Source of the DNA: F23-D06 sp963620035 | GTDB taxonomy: Bacteria > Bacteroidota > Bacteroidia > Bacteroidales > WCHB1-69 | Reading direction: 5' to 3' | Assembly: GCA_963620035.1 (NCBI GenBank) | Contig: CAVEXN010000047.1 | Coordinates: 1 to 5,388, forward strand | Length of the DNA: 5,388 nucleotides | Shown here: positions 1-5,180 of the stretch, piece by piece | How the letters are laid out: each line of letters opens with the position of its first letter | How positions within the stretch are numbered: position 1 is the stretch's first letter | Notes under the pieces: model-generated | What the model saw: the letters and a program-made list of their open reading frames with translations, nothing else | The model's database searches: none | Told to the model about the DNA's origin: nothing | Program-made: the position numbers and the translations under genes

Positions 1-189
1 TTTTTACTCGTAAAAGGTTGATTGTCAATTATAAACAATTAGAGATTGCCATATATATATGAAAATCAACAAGTTACAAATATTTCTCACCGTATTTCAT
101 TCTCGCAATTAACGAAGTGCAAGTATAGCGAAATTATCGACACACAACACTTCACGAGTGGTCCCGTTCCCTTATAAACGGAAAACAGA

Positions 190-217
190 TTTTAGACTTT
201 AGAACTTAGATTTCAGA
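190..217. repeat. Heptad tandem repeat, NNTNAGA type, four units
   Basis: Four consecutive 7-base units end in AGA: TTTTAGA, CTTTAGA, ACTTAGA and TTTCAGA. The 13-base core TTTAGAACTTAGA (198-210) recurs exactly at 5072-5084, within a similar array in the same orientation. The array starts about 70 bases beyond the stop codon of the ATPase gene. I recall short heptad repeats of this style as common in intergenic DNA of Bacteroidales, so this is probably a genome-wide low-complexity element. Confidence 0.65.
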
Positions 218-269
218 GGCGTTACGCCTACTTCCTGATTCCACCTTGTCGTGGCTACAATTCGCCTCT
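215..269. repeat. Mutually exclusive pairing segments 3' of the AAA+ gene
   Basis: AGGCG at 217-221 can pair with CGCCT at 225-229 across a three-base loop. The longer segment AGAGGCG at 215-221 can instead pair with CGCCTCT at 263-269, enclosing a small CCAC/GTGG hairpin (241-244 with 251-254). The two folds cannot coexist. On the minus strand this lies 16-70 bases after the ATPase stop codon, so it could form a 3' mRNA end structure. No U-tract follows, so it is not a standard intrinsic terminator. Confidence 0.4.
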
Positions 270-284
270 TGGTGAGAGTGGGGT

Positions 285-2414
285 TCAGTTCAGAAAACCG
301 ATCTTGGCATTTGATGTATTGGCAATACGTTCCTCCTTGCAGAGAGTTCGGAGAATGTTGATGTCGGGCGTTTGTCCGGTTATCACCTCGTCCATCGTGG
401 CCTTGCGGACGATGTTGTCGATTTCGCCGCCGCTGAAGTCGAACTCGTCGGCCAGACGTTTGACGTCTTCTTCAGAAAGTGCCGGCATCTTGTCTGACCA
501 GATGCGCTGCTTGGCGGCGGTGCCGGGCTTGTCATAGCGTATTTTGTAGAGGAAGCGGCGTTCGAACGCCCCGTCGAGGTTTCCCTCAAGGTTAGTGGTC
601 GCAATCATAATTCCGTCCATATTCTCCATCTCCTCAAGGATGATGTTCTGGATGGCGTTTTCCGTCTGCTGTACTGAACTGCCATCGCCCCTTCCGTTCA
701 ACGAAAGGCGTGTCGAGAAGAGTGCGTCCGCCTCGTTGAAGAGAAGAATCGGCTTCTTTTCCGACCTCTGGCACAAGGTTTTGTAGTCCTTGAAAATCTT
801 CTTGACCTGTTTCTGGCTTTCGCCGTACCACATACTTTTGGCCTCGCTGATGTCAACTGGCAGAATGTCGCGGCCGCACTTTCTTGCCCATTGCAGCGCC
901 GTCTCCGTCTTGCCCGTGCCCGGACTTCCGTACAGCAGCACCGCCATCCCCTTGGGCATGCCTTTCTCTTCGAGGCGCGACACGATGTTGATATAGTTTT
1001 CTTCCTGCATTGCGTTCTCCACCCGTTGCAACTGGCTCTGCAGCTCGTCTGAGAAGAAAAGATTCTTCTCCGTGATGCTGCAGGCTTGTATGCTGTTCTT
1101 CGTTGACACTTCTGACATATAGAACGAGGCATCCTCCTCAAAAAAGAGTTCCTTGCCTTTGTCGGTAAGGGAAAGCACCTGCGTCTCGCCGAAAATGCCC
1201 GCCATCTTATTCAGTTCTGCCAGTCCGAGTTCCTGCAGGATATGCTTTTCGGCTTTCAATGAGAAGAGGGCGGCTTTCCTGTCCTTTATGGTGAAAAGCG
1301 CGCTCAGTTCTTTGACGACGTTAATGCCACGTGCCTCTTTCACGCAACTGTCGCACAAGATATAGAACAAGGCACGTTCCAGCACTTTGGCGCCCTGCAG
1401 TTTTCCCACGAATCCGAACTGCGGGTTGTTTTGTTCAATCTTTAGGATTTCCTTCGTTATTCGTCTCATCCTCGACGCATTGGCATCTTCATCCTGATTA
1501 TGGACAAACGATGCTATGACATCTGCGAACTGATAACGGTCGAGTTCATTGTATTCTTTGCAAAAAATGTTGAAGTCGTCCTCTAAAAGCAGTTTTTTTC
1601 CCACATCAGTCAGTCCCATACGGTTTTTGTTATCCGACAGTTCTATCAGATTGAGCCGGAGAAGCAAGTGCTTCTCATTCAGCAGTTCGCACTTTTCCTT
1701 AATGGCCATACCCTTGGAACCGTTATAGATATCATCCAGCGTAGCATCGACATCCGAGAAAGATTGCTTATCCGTGCAGGAAATGTCAAGTGTTTTACAA
1801 TTTCCAAGATAATCACAACAGATATCATAGAACAAGACCCGGTGACGGACTTCGGGAATCTGCATCCGGCAATGCTTGATGAACGTCATACTGCCATACT
1901 CGTCCTCCACGGCAGTCACCATCAGGAACAGTTCTTCGCAGGTCACTGACAGATCTTCAACCATCTTCCCCACCAGACTGCAGAAATCATAGCGGTTGAA
2001 TGTATGTTCAACGTGTTGCGCCTCGTCAACGTCCGGTTTCCGGTTTTCCGTCACACACTCCATCACATAATTGGTCACCATATAGTCGCGATGAACCAAT
2101 CTGGGGTCGCCAGGATTGGTTTGTATTATCAGATTTCTCTCTTTCAACGCCTCCACGGCAGACTTGAGTTCATATACCTCCACATCGGAACAGTCGAAAT
2201 AATGGGCGAGGTCTGACATATCGCTGCTTCTTCCGGAGCAGCTCCGGTCAAAGAGCGCCGCAAAAGCGACAGCTTCCGCACGGCTCTTGAGCCCGAGAGC
2301 GTCTTTCAGTTCATCGAGTTTTTCCTTCGTCTCTTTTCCGTTCAACCCTTTCAATTTGCTGGATTTGACCTTGGACACAGCATTTTTCACCATTCTAAGA
2401 TAAGACTTGACCAT
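285..2414 (-). CDS. AAA+ ATPase with tandem N-terminal winged-helix-like modules
   Basis: This is a 709-residue cytoplasmic ATPase, probably a remodelling enzyme; its substrate is unknown. The AAA+ core is at about 470-690. Walker A is GSPGTGKT (496-503, K502), a classical-type pore loop is MWYGES (528-533), and the Walker B region is ILLFNEAD with N560 and E561. Sensor 1 is ATTN (N608), the likely arginine fingers are R619/R620 in AFERRF, and the sensor 2 region is SGGEIDNIVRKA around 661-672. Walker B has Asn where most AAA+ proteins have Asp. I recall the same NEAD form, and the flanking GMxKG and WxGES motifs, in related Bacteroidetes ATPases, so this looks like a family trait. The first 430 residues contain three winged-helix-like modules (about 45-98, 190-276 and 346-424); the last two share LTDxGKxL near residues 268 and 416. 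The first ATG was chosen because an A-rich leader precedes it; an in-frame ATG seven codons later is possible. The gene lies 136 bp behind a WYL regulator. ATPase identity is secure and the biological role is unknown. Confidence 0.93.
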   Translation of the reverse strand: MVKSYLRMVKNAVSKVKSSKLKGLNGKETKEKLDELKDALGLKSRAEAVAFAALFDRSCSGRSSDMSDLAHYFDCSDVEVYELKSAVEALKERNLIIQTNPGDPRLVHRDYMVTNYVMECVTENRKPDVDEAQHVEHTFNRYDFCSLVGKMVEDLSVTCEELFLMVTAVEDEYGSMTFIKHCRMQIPEVRHRVLFYDICCDYLGNCKTLDISCTDKQSFSDVDATLDDIYNGSKGMAIKEKCELLNEKHLLLRLNLIELSDNKNRMGLTDVGKKLLLEDDFNIFCKEYNELDRYQFADVIASFVHNQDEDANASRMRRITKEILKIEQNNPQFGFVGKLQGAKVLERALFYILCDSCVKEARGINVVKELSALFTIKDRKAALFSLKAEKHILQELGLAELNKMAGIFGETQVLSLTDKGKELFFEEDASFYMSEVSTKNSIQACSITEKNLFFSDELQSQLQRVENAMQEENYINIVSRLEEKGMPKGMAVLLYGSPGTGKTETALQWARKCGRDILPVDISEAKSMWYGESQKQVKKIFKDYKTLCQRSEKKPILLFNEADALFSTRLSLNGRGDGSSVQQTENAIQNIILEEMENMDGIMIATTNLEGNLDGAFERRFLYKIRYDKPGTAAKQRIWSDKMPALSEEDVKRLADEFDFSGGEIDNIVRKATMDEVITGQTPDINILRTLCKEERIANTSNAKIGFLN

Positions 2415-2467
2415 GACTTTTTTGATTTTTATTGATTAATAAAGAAGCACACCTGTTTTCAACGGTG

Positions 2468-2475
2468 CAAAGATA
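2468..2475 (-). promoter_or_regulatory. Promoter -7 element of the AAA+ gene
   Basis: On the minus strand this reads TATCTTTG followed by C, an exact match to the Bacteroidetes -7 consensus TAnnTTTG. It would start transcription near 2460 and give a leader of about 45 bases before the ATG at 2414. No clear TTTG -33 box is seen at the usual distance, where an inverted repeat lies instead. The ATPase can therefore be transcribed independently of the upstream WYL gene, although readthrough is also possible. Confidence 0.6.
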
Positions 2476-2484
2476 ACGTGCCTC

Positions 2485-2503
2485 GCTGCCATAAAGCGGC
2501 AGT
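2485..2503. promoter_or_regulatory. Candidate operator: inverted repeat upstream of the AAA+ -7 element
   Basis: CTGCC (2486-2490) and GGCAG (2498-2502) form a perfect 5-base inverted repeat around a 7-base centre, extendable by a G-T pair at 2485/2503. It begins 9 bases upstream of the -7 element, in the spacer and -33 zone, where a bound regulator would block or recruit polymerase. It lies about 50 bases after the WYL stop codon, but no T-run follows on the minus strand, so an intrinsic terminator is unlikely. Binding by the neighbouring WYL protein is an inference. Confidence 0.35.
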
Positions 2504-2515
2504 GAATTTAAAGCC

Positions 2516-2530
2516 AATTCCTAATTCCTA
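2516..2530. repeat. Two-unit heptad repeat after the WYL gene
   Basis: AATTCCT occurs twice in a row (2516-2522 and 2523-2529), followed by A. On the WYL coding strand it reads as TAGGAAT units, starting about 20 bases after the stop codon. It differs in sequence from the NNTNAGA arrays but has the same 7-base period and the same position 3' of a gene. Confidence 0.5.
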
Positions 2531-2550
2531 CATATCCAATTGTCAAAACC

Positions 2551-3456
2551 CTATTTCCTATAGCGTTTCAGCAATTCTTTGGCGTGGCCGAGCATCTCAG
2601 CCCGGAGTTCAGCCGGCTCAAGAACCTCCAGCATGCCGTCCTTGCTGAGCAACTCCATGACGAAATCGAAAGTCGGGTGCAGGTTGAGTTCGAAATCGAC
2701 ATAATCGTCACAGGACGACAGTTCTTTCTGCGAAGCGTGGAGCGGCAAGGTGCGCAAATAATGATAATGCGGGTAATAGGCGCGCAACACGACGCGCTCC
2801 GTCTTTCCGTCCGTATCCAGGAACACGCCATAGAAAGGTGCGAAGCACCCCTTGGCATCAAAATCGTCGGGCAAGGCAAAACGCCGGCTTGTCAGTTCCA
2901 CGCGTTTCATGCGGTCGAGGCCATAAATACGCATTTTGTCGTCGCCGATGCTGTGTGCGTAGAGATACCAGCGGCGACCGAACATCTTCAGGCAGTAGGG
3001 TTCGACGGAGAACGTCGAGACCATTTCATTTTCAAAACCCTGATAAGACACTACAAGCACGCGGTTTTCCTTCATGGCCTCTACGATGTCTGTAAGGAAC
3101 ACCTGTCCCGAGGGCACCTCCTCAACCAAAATCCGTTCATTCAATGCCGTGCTCTGCGAGAGAATCGTAGTGGTGGAATAGATGTCGAGCAGCCATTTCA
3201 CCATTTTCCCGTCGTTCAGGTCCTTGCGATTTTGGATGTAATAGCGGTAGCCGTCGTTCTTGCGGCAGGCGACCAGAATGTTCAACATGTCGTAGAGCCG
3301 GTCTTTCCACCGGATGAAGGTCTGCCGTGACAAGGGTTCGCCGCAGTTCGGCTGGCTTGCTTCCCACCGGTCGCTGATTTCCTTCAGCGTCATCCCGCGG
3401 TCGCCTGCCCTGTACAGCACTCTCAATAGCCAGAAATATTTCTCGTCTGTTGTCAT
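2551..3456 (-). CDS. WYL-domain transcriptional regulator
   Basis: This 301-residue cytoplasmic DNA-binding protein has the usual length for single-WYL regulators. An N-terminal winged helix-turn-helix (about 1-75) includes TLKEISDRW (23-31) and a likely recognition segment LSRQTFIRWKDRL (42-54). The WYL domain spans about 120-190 and has the signature tripeptide W163-Y164-L165 in RRWYLYA, plus the conserved R176 and LDRM (180-183) that in the family line a ligand-binding groove. A C-terminal WCX-like region (about 215-300) follows. Family members sense nucleic acids or nucleotides and often control DNA-damage or phage-defence genes. The start ATG at 3456 follows an A-rich leader and gives a natural N-terminus. 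The gene is co-oriented with the AAA+ ATPase 136 bp downstream, which is its most likely target along with itself. The family is clear; ligand, operator and regulon are unknown. Confidence 0.93.
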   Translation of the reverse strand: MTTDEKYFWLLRVLYRAGDRGMTLKEISDRWEASQPNCGEPLSRQTFIRWKDRLYDMLNILVACRKNDGYRYYIQNRKDLNDGKMVKWLLDIYSTTTILSQSTALNERILVEEVPSGQVFLTDIVEAMKENRVLVVSYQGFENEMVSTFSVEPYCLKMFGRRWYLYAHSIGDDKMRIYGLDRMKRVELTSRRFALPDDFDAKGCFAPFYGVFLDTDGKTERVVLRAYYPHYHYLRTLPLHASQKELSSCDDYVDFELNLHPTFDFVMELLSKDGMLEVLEPAELRAEMLGHAKELLKRYRK

Positions 3457-3499
3457 AGTTTATAGTTTTGTGGTTGTCCTGTTGTCGTTTCGTTAGCGC

Positions 3500-3536
3500 A
3501 AAAAAAGCAAACACCTGTCTCATTTGATGATACAGG
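3500..3536 (-). terminator. Terminator-like hairpin in the WYL leader
   Basis: Read on the minus strand, CCTGT (3536-3532) pairs with ACAGG (3518-3514), and TCAT (3530-3527) with ATGA (3523-3520), around a CAA loop with a single A/G mismatch between the stems. After TGTTTGC comes a run of seven T (3506-3500). This has the form of an intrinsic terminator of moderate strength. It lies between the best WYL promoter (3593-3600) and the WYL ATG (3456), so it could act as an attenuator, or it could end a transcript from the small frames upstream. Confidence 0.5.
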
Positions 3537-3592
3537 CTGTATAAATTCTGGTTATTGTATGATTGGTTTTCTTGGCCGATTCAATACGGCTG

Positions 3593-3600
3593 CAAATATA
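3593..3600 (-). promoter_or_regulatory. Promoter -7 element of the WYL regulator gene
   Basis: The minus strand reads TATATTTG followed by CA, an exact match to the Bacteroidetes TAnnTTTG box. A weak -33 candidate, TTGG, lies at 3625-3622, 21 bases upstream. Transcription would begin near 3586, giving a leader of about 130 bases that includes the terminator-like hairpin. No other TAnnTTTG box is seen between here and the WYL start codon. Confidence 0.55.
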
Positions 3601-3606
3601 CAAAGT

Positions 3607-3653
3607 TTCCGGTATCTGACGCCAACTGTTATTTTTTTCGTCAGATGCCGGAA
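3607..3653. promoter_or_regulatory. 15-bp inverted repeat at the WYL promoter
   Basis: The arm at 3607-3621 (TTCCGGTATCTGACG) and the arm at 3639-3653 (CGTCAGATGCCGGAA) are complementary at 14 of 15 positions, with one G-T pair, around a 17-base centre rich in T. The near arm begins 6 bases upstream of the WYL -7 element and covers the spacer, and the weak -33 lies in the centre. It could be an autoregulatory operator or an RNA hairpin ending the upstream small-frame transcript. No clear T-run follows on the minus strand, which favours an operator. The arms do not match the 2485-2503 repeat. Confidence 0.5.
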
Positions 3654-3689
3654 GTGCGGCCCGCAGAGGGGGTTCTTCCGCCGTTGCGG

Positions 3690-3746
3690 TCAGCGTTTGC
3701 GTTTCCCGAAGAAAAACGTCAACAGTATGACAATCAGCATAATCAT
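3690..3746 (-). CDS. Possible micro-protein: one membrane helix with basic tail
   Basis: This 18-codon frame reads MIMLIVILLTFFFGKRKR. A hydrophobic stretch (residues 1-13) is long enough to enter a membrane and is followed by a positively charged tail, as in many small single-pass membrane peptides. Its ATG overlaps the stop codon of the preceding 26-codon frame in the ATGA arrangement typical of translational coupling. It ends about 35 bases before the 15-bp inverted repeat. I do not recognise it. At this length chance is a serious alternative, and only conservation or expression data would decide. Confidence 0.25.
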   Translation of the reverse strand: MIMLIVILLTFFFGKRKR

Positions 3747-3823
3747 TTCAGCGAACGGAAGAGTTTGCCGACCTCCCCGTTCCCGAAGTCAAACTTGTCG
3801 CGTGTCAGATCTATTTTTATCAT
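3743..3823 (-). pseudogene. Possible remnant of a MATE-family transporter start, or small ORF
   Basis: This 26-codon frame contains DLTRDKFDFGNGEVGKLF near its start and then LFRSLK before the stop. From memory, this closely resembles the cytoplasmic N-terminus of Bacteroidetes MATE-type efflux transporters, which carry a DLTKDKFxF..GxxGKLFR segment just before the first membrane helix. Here the frame stops exactly where the helix should begin, so it may be the head of a lost transporter gene. In-frame ATGs at 3835 and 3844 could extend it. AGAAGG lies close upstream of the ATG at 3823. The stop overlaps the start of a hydrophobic 18-codon frame, so a genuine two-peptide unit is the alternative. 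The resemblance is a recollection, not a search result. Confidence 0.3.
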
Positions 3824-3917
3824 AGCCCTTCTCATTTTTCTCATCCATCAAATCACAATGTATGAAAAGAAAATCTCCGGTGACGTATGCTTTTTCTTCC
3901 AAAGGAGGCAAAGAAAC

Positions 3918-3948
3918 AAAAAAAAGATATGACCCGCATCTTGTTTTT
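3918..3948. other. A/T-rich hairpin, possible weak terminator
   Basis: AAGAT (3924-3928) pairs with ATCTT (3938-3942) around the 9-base loop ATGACCCGC. After one A/G mismatch, AAAAA (3918-3922) pairs with TTTTT (3944-3948). T-runs follow on both strands, so it could work weakly in either direction. The stem is almost all A-T and thermodynamically poor. It overlaps the -33 box of the possible outer-membrane gene promoter. Confidence 0.25.
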
Positions 3949-3976
3949 GGATTTTTTAAGGTTTTTCCTATATTCG
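3946..3976 (+). promoter_or_regulatory. Possible promoter for the outer-membrane protein gene
   Basis: A -33-like TTTG (3946-3949) is followed after 19 bases by TATATTCG (3969-3976), which differs from the Bacteroidetes -7 consensus TAnnTTTG at one base. Spacing is in the usual range. It would give a leader of about 170 bases before the ATG at 4156, which is long, so a nearer promoter of another type cannot be excluded. Confidence 0.4.
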
Positions 3977-4084
3977 TAGCGTCATTTTTCTTCAAAAACA
4001 CAACCCACATACAAACCAAATGATAATCATACTGGCGGCGTTACGGAATACTTACTCCCAACATGACAACACACTCCAATGTTA

Positions 4085-4100
4085 TTATAAATATTTATAA
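4085..4100. promoter_or_regulatory. 16-bp perfect A/T palindrome upstream of the outer-membrane gene
   Basis: TTATAAATATTTATAA is fully self-complementary and centred about 63 bases before the outer-membrane start codon. Its half TTATAA recurs as TTATAAG at 4110-4116. It could be a regulator site or an easily melted promoter segment. Because it is pure A/T in an A/T-rich region, chance is a real possibility. Confidence 0.3.
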
Positions 4101-4155
4101 ACTAACAAGTTATAAGATAACATCTACATCAACTTTTTTTTAAATTCACTGAGTT

Positions 4156-5052
4156 ATGAAACAAAAATTCTTTTATACAATCGTCTTTTTTGTTTTTCTG
4201 TTTGTTTTTGGTGGTTTTGCACCATTGTATAGTTATGCCCAGAAATCGGCAGACCCATTGTTCCCTGATGGTTTCCACATAGGATTACGAGGGGAAGGAT
4301 ATCTCATCAGCAGTCTGAAATTCACTCCTTACAACGGTTCGAATGCAATATATGCGGACCCATGCTTGGGAAGCAAAGCCGGTATTGAAGTTTCTTACCA
4401 CTTTGCCCGTCACTTCGGGGTCTCACTCGGCATTGACTATGGGACAACTCTTCACAGCGGTTCTCGTCATATAAACATCCCGTTAAGCCAATATTATGAA
4501 GGGATGGAAGACCAAGTTACGACTTTCGGTGTTTACGATGTCATCCATCAATTTCAGATTCCTCTCCGTATGGAGTTTCATTTCCCGTTATACAACAGCA
4601 ACTGGATGTTTTGCTCTGCCGTAGGAGCGAATTTCGTAAACGTTTTTGAATCAATTGGATATGCTGTAAGCAAAAAAGACTTCTTCCCAAACTCTTCCGT
4701 TTCAGACATTTTCACGGTCAGCATTCAAAAAGAAAATGAGAATGAGATTCCTGTTCTTGAAGGGACTGTTTCTCGCCCTGCAGAAATGACACGCAAGATT
4801 GAAGCCGACCTTTTCCTTAACCTCGGTGCATATTACCGGCTGCCCTACAGTGACCTTATCCGGTGTCAAGCCGTTTTCAACTACTCGTTCAAAGACCGTA
4901 TGACCGGACAATACACCTATTTGGCCTCACCAAACGAGCACGACACCATCAGTTACCGCCACAACTACATCGGCCTGGAACTGGCCTACATCCATTGTTT
5001 CAAGACCAAAGCCCAAAAGAGCAGCGGCAAAAATCAGATACGGGCATTGTAG
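4156..5052 (+). CDS. Secreted outer-membrane beta-barrel family protein
   Basis: This is a 298-residue protein with a Sec signal peptide: positive MKQK, a hydrophobic core at about 5-22, and a likely cleavage after SYA (A28), leaving Q29. The mature chain alternates short amphipathic strands with turns, for example GFHIGLRGEGYLI (39-51), AGIEVSYHFARHFGVSLGIDYG and a late segment YIGLELAYIHCF. This is typical of the 8- to 10-stranded OmpA-like or porin-family barrels common in Bacteroidetes. About 15 polar residues (KTKAQKSSGKNQIRAL) follow the last strand, so the barrel does not end at the C-terminus. No OmpA peptidoglycan-binding domain or TonB plug is seen. The start ATG gives a well-formed signal peptide and lies behind an A/T-rich leader. 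The gene is divergent from the WYL gene. The precise function (porin, adhesin or structural protein) cannot be told. Confidence 0.8.
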   Translation: MKQKFFYTIVFFVFLFVFGGFAPLYSYAQKSADPLFPDGFHIGLRGEGYLISSLKFTPYNGSNAIYADPCLGSKAGIEVSYHFARHFGVSLGIDYGTTLHSGSRHINIPLSQYYEGMEDQVTTFGVYDVIHQFQIPLRMEFHFPLYNSNWMFCSAVGANFVNVFESIGYAVSKKDFFPNSSVSDIFTVSIQKENENEIPVLEGTVSRPAEMTRKIEADLFLNLGAYYRLPYSDLIRCQAVFNYSFKDRMTGQYTYLASPNEHDTISYRHNYIGLELAYIHCFKTKAQKSSGKNQIRAL

Positions 5053-5063
5053 GTCGGGACGTA

Positions 5064-5105
5064 GTTTAGAGTTTAGAACTTAGAGTTTAGAAGTGAGAGG
5101 TGAGA
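5064..5105. repeat. Heptad tandem repeat, NNTNAGA type, six units
   Basis: Six consecutive 7-base units end in AGA: GTTTAGA twice, then ACTTAGA, GTTTAGA, AGTGAGA and GGTGAGA. The array begins 11 bases after the outer-membrane gene stop codon. It shares the exact core TTTAGAACTTAGA with the array at 190-217, in the same orientation about 4.87 kb away. The last two units have drifted from T to G at the fourth base. Confidence 0.7.
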
Positions 5106-5180
5106 AGGATGCTCGGAGTTGTCAAAGTCATGAAGAGGGTCTCCTGGGCATGGCTGCGGCACGGCAGAACTTGAGGCTCT

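Larger units (their letters stand above)
1..284. other. Non-coding region downstream of the AAA+ gene
   Basis: No credible gene is visible; the longest frames are a few dozen codons and A/T-rich. The region holds a short inverted repeat at the very edge (TTTTAC, two bases, GTAAAA at 2-15), a weak A/T hairpin (ATTGT 21-25 with ACAAT 35-39), a weak hairpin CCGTT 164-168 with AACGG 177-181, a heptad repeat at 190-217 and G/C-rich pairing segments at 215-269. It lies 3' of the ATPase gene. I see no classical hairpin-plus-U-tract terminator for that gene. The edge inverted repeat might belong to a gene lying to the left. Confidence 0.6.
3457..4155. other. Long divergent intergenic region
   Basis: About 700 bases separate the WYL gene (minus) from the outer-membrane gene (plus). 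The longer frames on either strand (up to about 125 codons) have biased composition and no recognisable domain, so I do not call them genes. What the region holds is listed separately: a terminator-like hairpin, the WYL promoter, a 15-bp inverted repeat, two tiny coupled reading frames, an A/T hairpin, a possible plus-strand promoter and an A/T palindrome. An A-rich block at 3899-3926, with a GGAGGCAAAGAAAC core, resembles intergenic sequences I recall from other Bacteroidales, but I cannot verify that here. Confidence 0.6.

Noticed and set aside
698..1141. A 147-codon minus-strand frame rich in Arg, Ser and Cys
   Set aside because: It overlaps the Walker A and B region of the ATPase in another frame and has the composition of an out-of-frame translation.
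2584..3330. A 248-codon plus-strand open frame
   Set aside because: It lies wholly opposite the WYL gene, which has clear HTH and WYL motifs; the opposite frame has no recognisable domain and is a shadow of codon use.
3137..3523. A 128-codon minus-strand frame starting in the WYL leader
   Set aside because: It overlaps the N-terminal part of the WYL gene in another frame; after the leader its composition is that of a shadow frame.
3555..3932. A 125-codon plus-strand frame in the intergenic region
   Set aside because: It runs across the WYL promoter, the inverted repeat and the small minus-strand frames, has no recognisable domain, and its product is a patchwork of biased segments.
3789..4019. 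A 76-codon minus-strand frame
   Set aside because: It spans the possible plus-strand promoter and the A-rich intergenic block; no domain or clear ribosome site supports it.
4335..4345. GGTTCGAAT, resembling the T-loop of a tRNA
   Set aside because: It lies inside the outer-membrane coding sequence and no acceptor or anticodon stem surrounds it.
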